61,816 nucleotides of DNA from Chloroflexota bacterium (GCA_019247515.1 JAFAOS010000523.1:1-61816); one strand, 5' to 3'; counted from the stretch's first letter, positions 40,818 through 49,662 are shown. Numbers and translations are program-made. The notes: generated by a model from the letters alone, not told the origin.

Positions 40818-42911
40818 CTACGGCCGGGTCCGCGGTCCGGGCGAAGAGTGCCGGCAACCGCCGTGTGTCTCAGTTTCGTGGCGGCTCCGTGACCCGCCGC
40901 CGCTTGACAGAAACCGGCGGTCGTCCGGCTGCGCGTTGGCCTGATCCAGCAGCGCGTCGAGCGCGGGTCCGAGGTCGAGTGTGGCCTCGAGCAGCCAGAG
41001 CAGCTCGAGCAGCTCGCGGGTCAGCGTCTCGTCCCAGACCAGCGGACCGATGCCATCGAGCGGAGATTTGCCCGTGCGCCGCACGCGCCGTCGCAGCCAA
41101 CCGTTCACCACGCGGTAACCCGACACGGCGTAGTCCCATACCGCCTGACTGACGGGTCCGATACGCCCCCCGCCCAGCAGGACGCACTGGCTACAGGCGG
41201 CGTACGCATACGGCGCTGGGTACTGGCGGCCAATCTTGTCGAGAACCGCCGCGCGGCCCTGCTTGACGTGTCGATAGGTGTGGATCCCGATCAGCTGTTC
41301 GCCCAGTGCAACGCCGCGTCGAAAGGTCTCCGCGTCGACCAGCACCGGCACGCGTGGCCCAGGCGTCCGCAGCTCCTCCGCGAAGCGCCGCGTGTAGCTG
41401 GGCGCCGACAGCAGCGCGTAGCAGTACGCCATCAACTCGGGCGCACCGACCTCGAAGCCGTAGCGGTCGGAGAGCCGAGCGAGCCACGCCTCTGAGACAT
41501 TCGCGCGGGAAGACTCGGCGTCCAGCCATAACGGGATCACGCCACGCGCCCCGAACGAGCCGCGGAACTGATCGAGGTCGGGGACGAACCTGGTCGCGAC
41601 CGCGGCCGGACCCGGCCCGAGCACGTTGGTCAGCATGCTGGTCAGAAATACCTGTCGCGGGCCCGCGACGCGCCACAGACGCGGCCGCATGAAATCGCCC
41701 AGTCGCGCATCGGCTAGCACCCAGTGGCGGTCGAACGGTCGGTATGCGTACCGCGCCGGCTCGGGACACTCGGCATCGGACCCAAGCGTCGCCAGCGGCG
41801 GCACGCGCGGCGCCTGCCCGAGGAGGTCGGGTGGCGCCGAGTCGACATCACGATCGCGGGTCGGTCCGAAGGCGCCGCGCCGCTCGTGGGCGGGAAGCGC
41901 CAGGAGCCGCCGCCAGCGTGCGCGCAGCACGTCGGGCGTGGTGCCGATGGGCCAGGTGCGCTTGAGCTGCGCGCCTGAGAGCTGCCATGGGAACAGGTCC
42001 GTGAGCGCCGGCCAGGTCCAGTAATCCGAGCGCGGCGCGGCGTGCAACACGTCGCCCCAGCCGCCGGGTACGGTCTGCCAGGTGAGGTCGCCAAGTTCGA
42101 CCACGTCCGCGAGGCTGGCCAGCTTCTGCTCGGTCTCACCTGAGAGGCGCGTGTAGTGGACCGTCGCCGGGGACGACTCACGCGGGTCGCCATACCGCAC
42201 CCCGAGAGCGATGGCAACCGGGGTGCGAATCGGGAAGACATTCGCCGACGCCCGCGCGGCGCGCTGATCGCCTTCCAGGTCGATCAACCACAGCTCGTCC
42301 AGCACCCGTCGGAGCTCCCGGCGCATGCCGGCGAACGCCGGCCCTCGCAAGTAGGACGCCGCGGTCACGAAGCAGACAATGCCTGAGCCACGTCGCGCTT
42401 CGAAGGCGGCCCGCAGCGCCCAGCGCCAGAAGTAGACGTAATCGTTGTACAGATTCTTGCGGTGGACACCGCTCGCGCCATCGCGGAAATCCTCGAGGCT
42501 GACGCCCTCGTTGCGGACGCCGCGGCGGTAAGGCGGGTTGCCAATCACCACCAGGCACTCGGCCTCTTCCGAGACGTGGGCCCCCAGCGCATCGCCCTCT
42601 ATGACCGCCAGTCCCCGCGCTCGGGCGACCGCCGCGGCGCCCGGCAACGCCTCCCACAGGCGCAGTCGCGCATCACCGGCCAGCGCCTGGACGGCCAGCG
42701 GATAGGCGCCCGCCCCGCACGCCGGGTCGACGACCAGCACTCCTGGGTCGCCAAACCCACGCGCGCAGCCGAGGCGTTGGCGCAGCACGTGCTCAACCAG
42801 CCGCACCTGCGTACCGACGACCTCGCGCGGGGTGAAGTACACCCCGTGGGCCCGTCGAACCTCGGGCCCGCACGCCCGAAGAAACTCTCGCTCAGCGTCC
42901 AGGTATGGGAC
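40818..42911 (-). CDS. Adenine-specific DNA methyltransferase, type ISP-like, without nuclease/helicase
   Basis: About 697 residues. N-terminal GVYFTPREVVGTQVRLVEHVL leads into SAM motif I VDPACGAGAYPLAV (about 61-73). The catalytic motif IV NPPY (125-128) marks N6-adenine/N4-cytosine enzymes. KNLYNDYVYFWRWALRAAF and a long C-terminal part resemble the methyltransferase plus target-recognition half of type ISP enzymes. The nuclease and helicase domains of a full ISP enzyme are absent here and in the neighbours. GTG 42911 fits better than 42947 and overlaps the upstream gene by 20 bp. The last 35 residues (after DQANAQPDD) are Ser/Gly/Arg-rich and look like read-through into intergenic DNA. 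Confidence 0.82.
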   Translation of the reverse strand, partial: VPYLDAEREFLRACGPEVRRAHGVYFTPREVVGTQVRLVEHVLRQRLGCARGFGDPGVLVVDPACGAGAYPLAVQALAGDARLRLWEALPGAAAVARARGLAVIEGDALGAHVSEEAECLVVIGNPPYRRGVRNEGVSLEDFRDGASGVHRKNLYNDYVYFWRWALRAAFEARRGSGIVCFVTAASYLRGPAFAGMRRELRRVLDELWLIDLEGDQRAARASANVFPIRTPVAIALGVRYGDPRESSPATVHYTRLSGETEQKLASLADVVELGDLTWQTVPGGWGDVLHAAPRSDYWTWPALTDLFPWQLSGAQLKRTWPIGTTPDVLRARWRRLLALPAHERRGAFGPTRDRDVDSAPPDLLGQAPRVPPLATLGSDAECPEPARYAYRPFDRHWVLADARLGDFMRPRLWRVAGPRQVFLTSMLTNVLGPGPAAVATRFVPDLDQFRGSFGARGVIPLWLDAESSRANVSEAWLARLSDRYGFEVGAPELMAYCYALLSAPSYTRRFAEELRTPGPRVPVLVDAETFRRGVALGEQLIGIHTYRHVKQGRAAVLDKIGRQYPAPYAYAACSQCVLLGGGRIGPVSQAVWDYAVSGYRVVNGWLRRRVRRTGKSPLDGIGPLVWDETLTRELLELLWLLEATLDLGPALDALLDQANAQPDDRRFLSSGGGSRSRHETETHGGCRHSSPGPRTRP

Positions 42912-44574
42912 TCTCCAGGACCACGTCCAGCAGGAACGGACCGCCACGGTGCCCCATGGCTTCTTCCAGCGCCGTCGGCAGCTCCTCCGGATTGTCGATA
43001 CGCCGCGAAGGTACGCCCATCGCCTCCGCCATCCGATCGAACCGCAGCTCTGGCTCGGTCAGGTCCATCGCCACGAACTCGCGCCCCCGGGCGGCTTCGC
43101 CCAGGTACTCGAGCATGTTCAGCTTGAGGATCCGATAGGCGCGATTGCTGAGCATCACGTACGTCACCGGAATCCGGTGATGGGCAGCGGTCCACAGCGC
43201 GGTGATGCTGTACATCGCGGCGCCGTCCGAACAGATGCCGACGACCTTCTTGTCCGGACGGGCCAGCGCGGCGCCCAGCGCGCCCGGCAGACCGGGCCCG
43301 ATGCCGCCTCCGCGCACCTTGACGAGTCGCGCCGGCTCCTCGGGCGCGATGGCCATCTCGACGTGTTTGCCGTTGGTCACGCCTTCGGAAAACACCATGC
43401 CGTTTTCGGGCAGCACCTGCTTGATCTCGTGCATCAGACGCGGGCCACTGATCGGCGACGCGTCCCAGTTGCCTCGCGTGCTGGCCCAGTAGCGTTCGGT
43501 GGCCTGCGCAACGCGCGCCTCCGCCTTCGCCCGTCGATCCACGGCCGCTTGCTTGACCGCGCCGCTCTGGCGTTCCTGGATCAGCTCGCTGAGCTCCGCC
43601 AGTCCAGCTTTCGGGTCGCCAAGCAGCGCGATGTCCGGCCGCACGTTCTTGCCAAGCTCGTGAGTAAAGCAGTCGAGCTGGACCAGCCGCGTGTTCTTGC
43701 CGAGGACCGGCGCCTCGGGCTCGGGGAAAATCAGTTGAAAGACGGGCGCCCCCACCACGAACAGCACGTCGCAATCGGCCACCGTGGCGCGCAGGTTTCG
43801 GGGCGAGACGAAGTCGACGCTGCCCATGTAGAGCGGATGGCAGGCCGGCACGTTGAACTCTGAGGCGTAGCATTCGAACATCGGCGCCCCGAGCAGCTCC
43901 GCGACGCGGGTGACCTCCGGTTGCGCGTCCGACAGATTGACCGAGTCGCCAACCATGAGCATGGGCCGCTCGGCCTTGACCAGGACGTCGGCCAGTTCGG
44001 CCAGCCCCGCGGCGTTCGGTCGCGCACGCCAGTTGGTGTACGTCGTGGGCTCGATCTCGACCTCGGCCTCATGGTCCAGGATGTCCATTGGCAGGCCCAG
44101 GAAGACCGGTCCCTGGGGCGGTTCGGCGGCGATCTTGAACGCGCGTCGCAGCGCGCGAGGAATGTCGTGGGCGTGCTCCACCTGGGCGGACCACTTGGCA
44201 ATAGGCCTGGCCATGTCGACCAGCGGCCCCGACAGATGCGGCTCCTGGAGCAGCACGCTGCTCGGCGACTGCCCGGCGAAAACCACCAGCGGCGTCTTGC
44301 CAATGCGCGCGTTGTGCATCATCCCCAGCGCGTTGCCGAGCCCCGGCGCAATGTGGACTTCGACAAACGCTGGCCGACGGGTGATCCGCGCATACGTGTC
44401 AGCCATGGACATCGCGACGCCCTCGTGCAAAGCGAGCATGAACTCGATTTGCGGGTAGTCCTGCAGGACGTCCATGAAACCCTGTTCGGTGGTGCCTGGA
44501 TTACCGAAAATGTGCTGCACGCCATCGGCAATCAGCTGCTCCATCAAGGCGCGCTTGCCCGTCATTCGAGACAC
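42892..44574 (-). CDS. Thiamine-diphosphate-dependent enzyme, benzoylformate decarboxylase-like
   Basis: A 560-residue enzyme of the acetolactate synthase/2-oxoacid decarboxylase family. HIFGNPGTTEQGFMDVL and LALHEGVAM, with the activating Glu51, begin the PYR domain. The central domain follows, and the PP domain has VGICSDGAAMYSITALWTA as the diphosphate/metal site, with the Asn in LSNRAYRILKLN. The NPGTTE start is typical of benzoylformate decarboxylases and their uncharacterised relatives. The true 2-oxoacid is unknown. The start is GTG 44574 with a TACGCT box 7 bp before it. Its 3' end overlaps the methyltransferase start. Confidence 0.85.
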   Translation of the reverse strand: MSRMTGKRALMEQLIADGVQHIFGNPGTTEQGFMDVLQDYPQIEFMLALHEGVAMSMADTYARITRRPAFVEVHIAPGLGNALGMMHNARIGKTPLVVFAGQSPSSVLLQEPHLSGPLVDMARPIAKWSAQVEHAHDIPRALRRAFKIAAEPPQGPVFLGLPMDILDHEAEVEIEPTTYTNWRARPNAAGLAELADVLVKAERPMLMVGDSVNLSDAQPEVTRVAELLGAPMFECYASEFNVPACHPLYMGSVDFVSPRNLRATVADCDVLFVVGAPVFQLIFPEPEAPVLGKNTRLVQLDCFTHELGKNVRPDIALLGDPKAGLAELSELIQERQSGAVKQAAVDRRAKAEARVAQATERYWASTRGNWDASPISGPRLMHEIKQVLPENGMVFSEGVTNGKHVEMAIAPEEPARLVKVRGGGIGPGLPGALGAALARPDKKVVGICSDGAAMYSITALWTAAHHRIPVTYVMLSNRAYRILKLNMLEYLGEAARGREFVAMDLTEPELRFDRMAEAMGVPSRRIDNPEELPTALEEAMGHRGGPFLLDVVLESPIPGR

Positions 44575-44581
44575 GCCCGAC

Positions 44582-44587
44582 AGCGTA
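44582..44587 (-). promoter_or_regulatory. Probable -10 box (TACGCT) of the thiamine-diphosphate enzyme operon
   Basis: TACGCT on the minus strand ends 7 bp before GTG 44574, implying a leaderless mRNA. It is the same hexamer as at pyrG. Confidence 0.5.
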
Positions 44588-44667
44588 TCAACCCAGGGCG
44601 GCCAAGACGCCTGGCACGCAAGGTGCTTTCTCTGGCCCTGTACAAGGAGGTTCAGAGAACCAGACTT

Positions 44668-44820
44668 ATGTTGTGGGCCCTAGTAGTTCTGCTCCTGCTT
44701 TTGTGGATTGGCGGCTTCGCGTTCAACGTCGCCGGTTCGCTGATTCACCTGTTGTTGGTCGTGGCCATCATCGTGGCCCTTTACAACCTCTTCGTCTCGC
44801 GCGGCAGGACCGCCGTCTAG
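44668..44820 (+). CDS. Small membrane protein, lmo0937 family
   Basis: A 50-residue protein made almost wholly of two hydrophobic segments (about 3-17 and 22-43) joined by GGFAFNVAGS, ending in a short basic tail VSRGRTAV. This is the pattern of the lmo0937/DUF5670 small membrane proteins, whose function is not known. ATG 44668 is 17 bp after a strong AAGGAGG at 44643-44649, which is a long spacing. The frame upstream is antisense to the thiamine-diphosphate gene. It converges with ftsH, 3 bp between stops. Confidence 0.8.
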   Translation: MLWALVVLLLLLWIGGFAFNVAGSLIHLLLVVAIIVALYNLFVSRGRTAV

Positions 44821-44823
44821 AGA

Positions 44824-46782
44824 CTAAACCGGCTCGGTCCCGTCAGTCACCGTACTGGCGAGGCCCGACGCGAACCTGGGTAAGGGGATGAGGTTGGCCG
44901 CTCCAGGCCGCTGCCTGTAACGCGGCAGCGGCAGGACCACTCCGTCCGCTTGAGCGCCGCCCAGAAAGATCTGTTCGAGCTCATCCCCTTCCACGGTTTC
45001 GTCTTCGAGCAAGCGCGCGGCCAACGCATCCAGGACCGTTGCGTGCCGGGTGAGAATTTCCTCGGCCTGCCGCATACCGGTCTCGATCAGGCCGCGCACT
45101 TCCGCGTCGATCGCCTCGGCGACTCGCTCCGAGTAGGGGCGAGTCTCGCCCTGCGCGCCGATGTACCCGCTGCTCTCTTGATGTCCGAGTGCCAGCGGCC
45201 CGAGACTTTCGCTCATCCCGTACGTCGTGACCATGCCCCGGGCGATGTTCGTGGCTTTTTCGATGTCGTTCGAGGCGCCCGTGCTGACTTCGCCGAACAC
45301 CAGCCGCTCGGCCACCCAGCCCCCCAGGGCTGAGGCAATCATGGCCTCGAACCCAGCGCGCGTCATGTACTGCCGGTCTTCTTCGGGCAGAAAACGCGTG
45401 TAGCCACCCATCCGCCCGCGGGCGACGATGGTCACCTTGTGGACGGCATCGTGGTTCTCGCTGAAGCGACCCACAACCGCGTGGCCGCCCTCGTGGTACG
45501 CCGTTCGTCGCAGCTCCAATTCGGAGATGACGCGCGCCTTTTTCTGCGGGCCGCCGATCACGCGGTCGATCGCCTCGTGCAGCTCGCCCATCGTGATCGC
45601 CTTGCGGTTGCGCCGCACCGCGAGGATAGCCGCTTCGTTCACCAGGTTGGCCAGGTCGGCGCCCGAGAAGCCCGGAGTCGAGCGCGCGAGCGTCGCGAAA
45701 TGGACACGGCTCTCGACAGGTTTGCCTCTGGCGTGCACCTCCAGGATGGCCGTTCGCTCTTTGACGTCCGGATTCGCCAACGTCACCTGCCGGTCGAAGC
45801 GACCTGGCCGCAACAGGGCCGGATCGAGCACGTCCGGGCGATTGGTGGCGGCGATGACGATCACATGGCTGCTGCCCTCGAAGCCGTCCATTTCGACCAG
45901 GATCTGATTGAGAGTCTGCTCGCGTTCGTCATGCGCGCCGGTCGCGTGCCCACTGCTCCGCTTGCGCCCAACGGCGTCGATCTCGTCGATGAAGACGATG
46001 GCCGGCGCCTCGCGTTTGGCCTGTTGGAAGAGATCGCGGACACGGCTGGCGCCCACGCCGACGAACATCTCCACGAATTCCGAGCCCGAGATGCTGAAAA
46101 AGGGCACCCCCGCCTCGCCGGCAACCGCGCGGCTGATCAGCGTCTTGCCCGTACCGGGCGGCCCGACCAGTAACACACCTTTCGGGATGCGCGCGCCCAT
46201 TGCCGCAAAGCGTTCAGGCGACTTCAGGAAGTCGACGAGCTCGAGCAGCTCTTCCTTGGCTTCGGCCGCGCCCGCCACGTGTTCGAAGCGCACGCTCTGC
46301 GCCCTGCCGACGAATCGCCGCGCGCGGCTGCGGCCGAACCCCAGGCCAGGTCCGTGGGCGCCGCGCCGCATCGACATGATGAGCACGCCCGCGACCAGGA
46401 CGACCAGCATCGTCGGCAAGATGCCGCCCCAGTCGACGGGCGCCTGATCTTCGACCGTGTAGGTCAGCGCGCTCAACTGGTCCCCGGTCACACCCAGCAT
46501 GCCGAGCATCTGGGGCACCGACGCCTCGCGATCGCGAATGAAGACATATTCCGCGTCGTCCGTCTGCAGGTAGACGCGATCGGGGTAGACGTCGAGGCTG
46601 CGCGCCTGGCCGCCCTTGATCAGCGCCGCGGCCTGACTCGCGGCCACCGGCTGCGCCGCATTGTGCGCCGTCAAGCGCGACAGGTTGCTGACGATGATCA
46701 GCGTCAGGACCAGGCCAACGAGCGTCACGAGGCATGCGATACGAACGATCGGGCGGGCAAACAGGGCAAGCAGTCTCTTCAT
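44824..46782 (-). CDS. ftsH: ATP-dependent zinc metalloprotease FtsH
   Basis: A membrane-bound AAA+ protease that degrades misassembled membrane proteins and short-lived regulators. It is 652 residues with spans at about 12-32 and 121-137 flanking an external domain. Walker A is GPPGTGKT (207-214), Walker [10 protein letters not shown], and the second region of homology [17 protein letters not shown]. The zinc site is HEGGH (430-434), with a third acidic ligand expected downstream. The C-terminal tail after residue 600 is variable. The ATG at 46782 gives a standard N-terminus. The gene is divergent from the DsbA-like gene. Confidence 0.97.
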   Translation of the reverse strand: MKRLLALFARPIVRIACLVTLVGLVLTLIIVSNLSRLTAHNAAQPVAASQAAALIKGGQARSLDVYPDRVYLQTDDAEYVFIRDREASVPQMLGMLGVTGDQLSALTYTVEDQAPVDWGGILPTMLVVLVAGVLIMSMRRGAHGPGLGFGRSRARRFVGRAQSVRFEHVAGAAEAKEELLELVDFLKSPERFAAMGARIPKGVLLVGPPGTGKTLISRAVAGEAGVPFFSISGSEFVEMFVGVGASRVRDLFQQAKREAPAIVFIDEIDAVGRKRSSGHATGAHDEREQTLNQILVEMDGFEGSSHVIVIAATNRPDVLDPALLRPGRFDRQVTLANPDVKERTAILEVHARGKPVESRVHFATLARSTPGFSGADLANLVNEAAILAVRRNRKAITMGELHEAIDRVIGGPQKKARVISELELRRTAYHEGGHAVVGRFSENHDAVHKVTIVARGRMGGYTRFLPEEDRQYMTRAGFEAMIASALGGWVAERLVFGEVSTGASNDIEKATNIARGMVTTYGMSESLGPLALGHQESSGYIGAQGETRPYSERVAEAIDAEVRGLIETGMRQAEEILTRHATVLDALAARLLEDETVEGDELEQIFLGGAQADGVVLPLPRYRQRPGAANLIPLPRFASGLASTVTDGTEPV

Positions 46783-46879
46783 TCAGGTCGACGGAGTCTG
46801 ACGTGTTGCACGCCAAAAACCAAGGAAAAACACGCCAGCATGCCGCTTCGAGTGGAACACTGTTGAAGAAAGGGACCCC

Positions 46880-47506
46880 ATGAGCGAACCCACCCGCGTC
46901 GATTTCTACGCCGACCCGCTGTGTCCGTGGTGCTGGCGGACCGCGCTGTGGCTCCGTGACGTCGCCAGCCGTCAGCCGATCAGCATCAACTGGAAGCTGT
47001 TCAGCCTGATGCTCGTAAACCATCCGGACGATTACACCGACGAACAGTATGCAAAGTGGTTTGCGCTCTGCCGCGTGCTTCTCGTCGCCCGGCGGCACGC
47101 CGGCAACGCGGCCGTCGAGCGCCTGTACATGAGCCTCGGCGACACGATCCACGGTGAACAGCGCCGCGACGAGCTAGCCAGTGAAGCCGGCGTGGTCCGC
47201 TGCCTGGAGCGCGCCGAGCTTCCCGGGTCGCTGTATCGCGAAGCGTTGGCCGACGAAAGCACCGAAAAGGACCTGCTCGACGAGCACCGTGCCGCGCGAG
47301 ATCGACTCTCGGCCTTTGGCGTCCCGACGCTGGCGCTCGAAGGCTCGGAGATCGGCATCTTCGGGCCGGTCATCGAGCCGCTGCCCACCGGCGCGGATGC
47401 CGACACGCTGTGGGAACACGTACGCTGGATGCTCGAGCAGCCCTACTTCTGGGAAGTCAAACGCGAACGGAAGGTCAAGCTCCAGCCGTTGCACGCGCAG
47501 GACTGA
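46880..47506 (+). CDS. DsbA-family thioredoxin-fold protein (Rv2466c-like nitroreductase/isomerase)
   Basis: A 208-residue cytosolic protein with no signal peptide. VDFYADPLCPWCWRTALWL places a CPWC active site at Cys15-Cys18. A helical insert follows, then GVPTLALEG with the cis-Pro of the thioredoxin fold and IFGPVIEPLP. The motif and layout resemble mycobacterial Rv2466c, a mycothiol-dependent nitroreductase, and the 2-hydroxychromene-2-carboxylate isomerase group. Which thiol cofactor is used here is unknown. ATG 46880 follows AAAGGGA. A peroxiredoxin gene lies directly downstream, which supports a thiol-redox role. Confidence 0.8.
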   Translation: MSEPTRVDFYADPLCPWCWRTALWLRDVASRQPISINWKLFSLMLVNHPDDYTDEQYAKWFALCRVLLVARRHAGNAAVERLYMSLGDTIHGEQRRDELASEAGVVRCLERAELPGSLYREALADESTEKDLLDEHRAARDRLSAFGVPTLALEGSEIGIFGPVIEPLPTGADADTLWEHVRWMLEQPYFWEVKRERKVKLQPLHAQD

Positions 47507-47546
47507 CCTCTCGGACAACTGTCGAGTGCGAAAGGACCTCAAAGCA

Positions 47547-47996
47547 GTGGCCGATACCAAACTCAAGGTGGGCGATGCCGCGCCTGATTTCGATCTGGTG
47601 TCCGATCAGGACACCCATGTGAAGCTCAGCGAGCAGCGCGGCAAGCGCGTCGTCCTGTTCTTTTATCCCAAGGACGACACCCCGGGCTGTACCCGTCAGG
47701 CGTGCGGCCTGCGCGACAACTTCGCCAGCTTCCAATCCAACAATACGCTGGTCTTCGGCGTCAGTCCGGACAATCAGACGTCGCACCAGGCCTTCAAGTC
47801 GAAGTTCAGTCTGCCCTACCCCCTTCTGGTGGACGAAGGCCACAAGGTGGCCGAAGCGTACGGAGTCTGGGGCGAGCAGCAGCGCAACGTTCGCAGCCAC
47901 TTCGTGATCGACGAACAGGGCAAACTGGCCGACGTGCAGGTGCAGGTCACCCCCGAGGAGAGCGTCTCGCGCGCGGTGGGCGCGATCGCCGGCTGA
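47547..47996 (+). CDS. bcp: Thiol peroxidase Bcp (atypical 2-Cys peroxiredoxin)
   Basis: Reduces hydroperoxides. It is 149 residues: KVGDAAPDFDL, VVLFFYPKDDTPGCTRQACGLRD with peroxidatic Cys48 and resolving Cys53 (the C-x4-C spacing of alpha-type Bcp), then GVSPD and YPLLVDEG. GTG 47547 is 10 bp after AAAGGA and gives the standard N-terminus; the long upstream frame is a shadow of the DsbA-like gene. It lies 40 bp after the DsbA-like gene, probably the same transcript. It ends 3 bp from the converging sulfurtransferase stop. Confidence 0.93.
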   Translation: MADTKLKVGDAAPDFDLVSDQDTHVKLSEQRGKRVVLFFYPKDDTPGCTRQACGLRDNFASFQSNNTLVFGVSPDNQTSHQAFKSKFSLPYPLLVDEGHKVAEAYGVWGEQQRNVRSHFVIDEQGKLADVQVQVTPEESVSRAVGAIAG

Positions 47997-47998
47997 TC

Positions 47999-48847
47999 CT
48001 ATTCTGGACCAGTCTTCACCGGCAGCCCGTGGGCAATCCAGCCCGAAAACGAGCCTGGGCAGAGCTGCGCGCCAGTGATGCCCGCCAGCTGCATGCCGAC
48101 GAGGTCGACGCACGCGCTGACGCCTGAGCCGCACGAGACGACAATTGGCTTGCCGTCCAGCACGCCGAGGGCCATGTAGTAGTCGCGCAGCTCTTCGGGG
48201 GTCCGAAAGAAGCCAGCCTGCAGCTGGTCGCCGGACGGCGCGTTGATGGCGCCGGGGATGCGCCCCGCCACGCGGTCCACCGGCTCGACGTCGCCGCGCC
48301 AGCGCTCGGGCGCCCGCGCGTCGAGCAGGTGGACTGACCCGTCCTCCAGCGCGCGGTGCAGGCTTTCGACATCCATGACGTCGCCCGGGCGTGGCCGGCT
48401 GATGAAGCTGCCCGGCGGCGGACGCGTACCCTCGCCTACTTCGGGCGTGCCGCCGGCTGCGAGCCAGGCTGGATAGCCGCCATCCAGAATCGACACCCGC
48501 GTGTGCCCGAAGTGGTGCAGCAACCACCACAGTCGCGGCGCCCCCGAGCCGCCGTCGTCGTACGCGATGACCCACGTGTCTTCGCCTACACCGGCCCGCG
48601 TCATGGCCGCCGCGAAGTGCTCCGCCTCGGGCAAAGGATGCCGCCCACCCCTCCCCGGCGCCCCGGCCAGGTCGGCGTCCATGTCGACGAAGACCGCGCC
48701 AGGAATGTGCCCCGCCACGAACATGCGCCGCCCCGCGAGCGGATCGCCGAGCTGCCAGCGCACGTCCACGACGCGCGCCTGCGCCCGACCCTGCTCGAGC
48801 TCCTTCACGCCGACCAGGAGGTCCACCGCCGCCGCCATACGCCTCAT
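47999..48847 (-). CDS. sseA: Sulfurtransferase with two rhodanese domains (SseA type)
   Basis: Moves sulfur from 3-mercaptopyruvate or thiosulfate to an acceptor. It is 282 residues: an inactive N-terminal rhodanese domain (YDDGGSGAPRLWW where a Cys loop would be) and an active C-terminal domain with VSCGSGVSA (Cys239). CGSGVxA is the loop typical of 3-mercaptopyruvate sulfurtransferases, which favours that substrate. ATG 48847 is preferred to ATG 48895, which overlaps the toxin gene and adds a low-complexity stretch. It lies downstream of the toxin gene on the same strand, with a 19-bp gap. Confidence 0.9.
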   Translation of the reverse strand: MRRMAAAVDLLVGVKELEQGRAQARVVDVRWQLGDPLAGRRMFVAGHIPGAVFVDMDADLAGAPGRGGRHPLPEAEHFAAAMTRAGVGEDTWVIAYDDGGSGAPRLWWLLHHFGHTRVSILDGGYPAWLAAGGTPEVGEGTRPPPGSFISRPRPGDVMDVESLHRALEDGSVHLLDARAPERWRGDVEPVDRVAGRIPGAINAPSGDQLQAGFFRTPEELRDYYMALGVLDGKPIVVSCGSGVSACVDLVGMQLAGITGAQLCPGSFSGWIAHGLPVKTGPE

Positions 48848-48866
48848 GCTATTCAGGTGCTGGTGC

Positions 48867-49118
48867 TCAGTAAACGTCCTCGTGGGTGCCGACATCTAGC
48901 AACGTGATCACGTCGGCCTTCCAGGTAAAGACGAAGCGACCGTCGTAGGCGTAACTGCACGCCCAGCGCTGGCCGGCTTCGAGCTTGTGGGTGCGCAGCC
49001 GCGGGTCGCGGGGGTTGGCGGCAAGCCAGCGAAGCGCCCGATCGACCGCGCTCCGGTCGGCCGCTCCGAGTTTGCGATAGCGTCGGCGGAAGTTTGACCT
49101 TCGGTCAAACCGCGGCAT
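48867..49118 (-). CDS. RelE/ParE-superfamily toxin
   Basis: An 83-residue basic protein: FRRRYRKLGAADRSAVDRALRWLAANP, LRTHKLEAGQRWACSYAYDGRFVFTW, LLDVGTHEDVY. The helix-helix-strand layout and the C-terminal VGTHEDVY are typical of RelE/YafQ-type mRNA interferases, where basic residues and the terminal His/Tyr act in cleavage. ATG 49118 overlaps the antitoxin gene by 14 bp. An mRNA-cleaving activity is inferred from the superfamily. Confidence 0.85.
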   Translation of the reverse strand: MPRFDRRSNFRRRYRKLGAADRSAVDRALRWLAANPRDPRLRTHKLEAGQRWACSYAYDGRFVFTWKADVITLLDVGTHEDVY

Positions 49119-49389
49119 TCAGGTCGGCGATCAGGTCCTCGATGTTCTCGAATGGCTCCGACGGCTGGTCTTCGGCGGCCTGCAGCAGGTCCTCGTACAG
49201 CTCCCGACTCTGGGCCTTCAGCCGCTTGATCTCGGCTCCGAGCGCGTCCCAGGCCGCGGAGCTGACCAGGTAGCCGATGATCTCGGAACTGGACAACACC
49301 GCGATCGGCTCATCGCTGCCGGCCTTGAGCAGCTCGAAGACACGAGATGCCTCAGCGCCGCGCAGCTTGCTCACATTGGTGGTACGCAT
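49105..49389 (-). CDS. Antitoxin, Phd/YefM- or RelB-like
   Basis: A 94-residue acidic protein encoded just upstream of the toxin, as usual for type II systems. VSKLRGAEASRVFELLKAGSDEPIAVLSSSEIIGYLVSSAAWDAL is a Phd/YefM-like DNA-binding start. It is followed by a charged helix (EIKRLKAQSRELYEDLLQAAED) and a disordered acidic tail that would wrap the toxin. ATG 49389 is immediately preceded by an inverted repeat and a TAAAAT box, consistent with autorepression and a leaderless mRNA. Confidence 0.83.
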   Translation of the reverse strand: MRTTNVSKLRGAEASRVFELLKAGSDEPIAVLSSSEIIGYLVSSAAWDALGAEIKRLKAQSRELYEDLLQAAEDQPSEPFENIEDLIADLNAAV

Positions 49390-49390
49390 G

Positions 49391-49416
49391 CTCAGATTTT
49401 ACTGCATATCTCTGAG
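49391..49416 (-). promoter_or_regulatory. Promoter and candidate operator of the toxin-antitoxin operon
   Basis: CTCAGA at 49391-49396 and TCTGAG at 49411-49416 form a 6-bp inverted repeat with a 14-bp spacer. On the minus strand TAAAAT (49401-49396) is a good -10 box, 6 bp before the antitoxin ATG. The inverted repeat brackets the -10, as expected for an operator bound by the antitoxin or the toxin-antitoxin complex. Confidence 0.6.
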
Positions 49417-49471
49417 TAACCTTCCGAGCCGATGCGCGGTCGCTGCGTGGCCGCCGACGCTTGAAACGGGG

Positions 49472-49543
49472 AGCCGACGAAGGGATTCGAACCCCCGACC
49501 CATGCTTTACGAAAGCATTGCTCTACCCCTGAGCTACGTCGGC
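49472..49543 (-). tRNA. tRNA-Thr (anticodon CGT)
   Basis: A full cloverleaf is readable on the minus strand. The acceptor stem is GCCGACG/CGTCGGC, and the D arm is GCTC...GAGC. The anticodon stem ATGCT/AGCAT has loop TTCGTAA, giving anticodon CGT for ACG threonine codons. The T loop is TTCGAAT with stem GGGGG/CCCTT (two G-U pairs). The 3' CCA is not encoded. It stands alone between the toxin-antitoxin pair and the LysM gene. Confidence 0.95.
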
Positions 49544-49662
49544 GCGGAGTGGCGGTCCAGTATAGCAATCGGGGCGCGGCCAGAATCTCGGGGCAACTTG
49601 CTCGTCGGGGGCACACGGAACCGCAACTTCGGCCAGGGGACGATCAACACCTGAACGGGCGA

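Noticed and set aside
40720-40936. RNase P RNA
   Set aside because: The 3' part has ACAGAAACCGGC next to a closing-stem strand, as in RNase P, but the obligatory GAGGAAAGTCC partner is absent and the length (about 217 nt) is too short.
43921-44820. A 299-codon plus-strand frame ending in the small membrane protein
   Set aside because: Most of it is antisense to the thiamine-diphosphate enzyme; only the last 50 codons match the lmo0937-type protein, with an ATG at 44668.
48848-48895. Longer N-terminus of the sulfurtransferase from ATG 48895
   Set aside because: It overlaps the toxin gene and adds residues without family match; ATG 48847 fits the rhodanese domain start.
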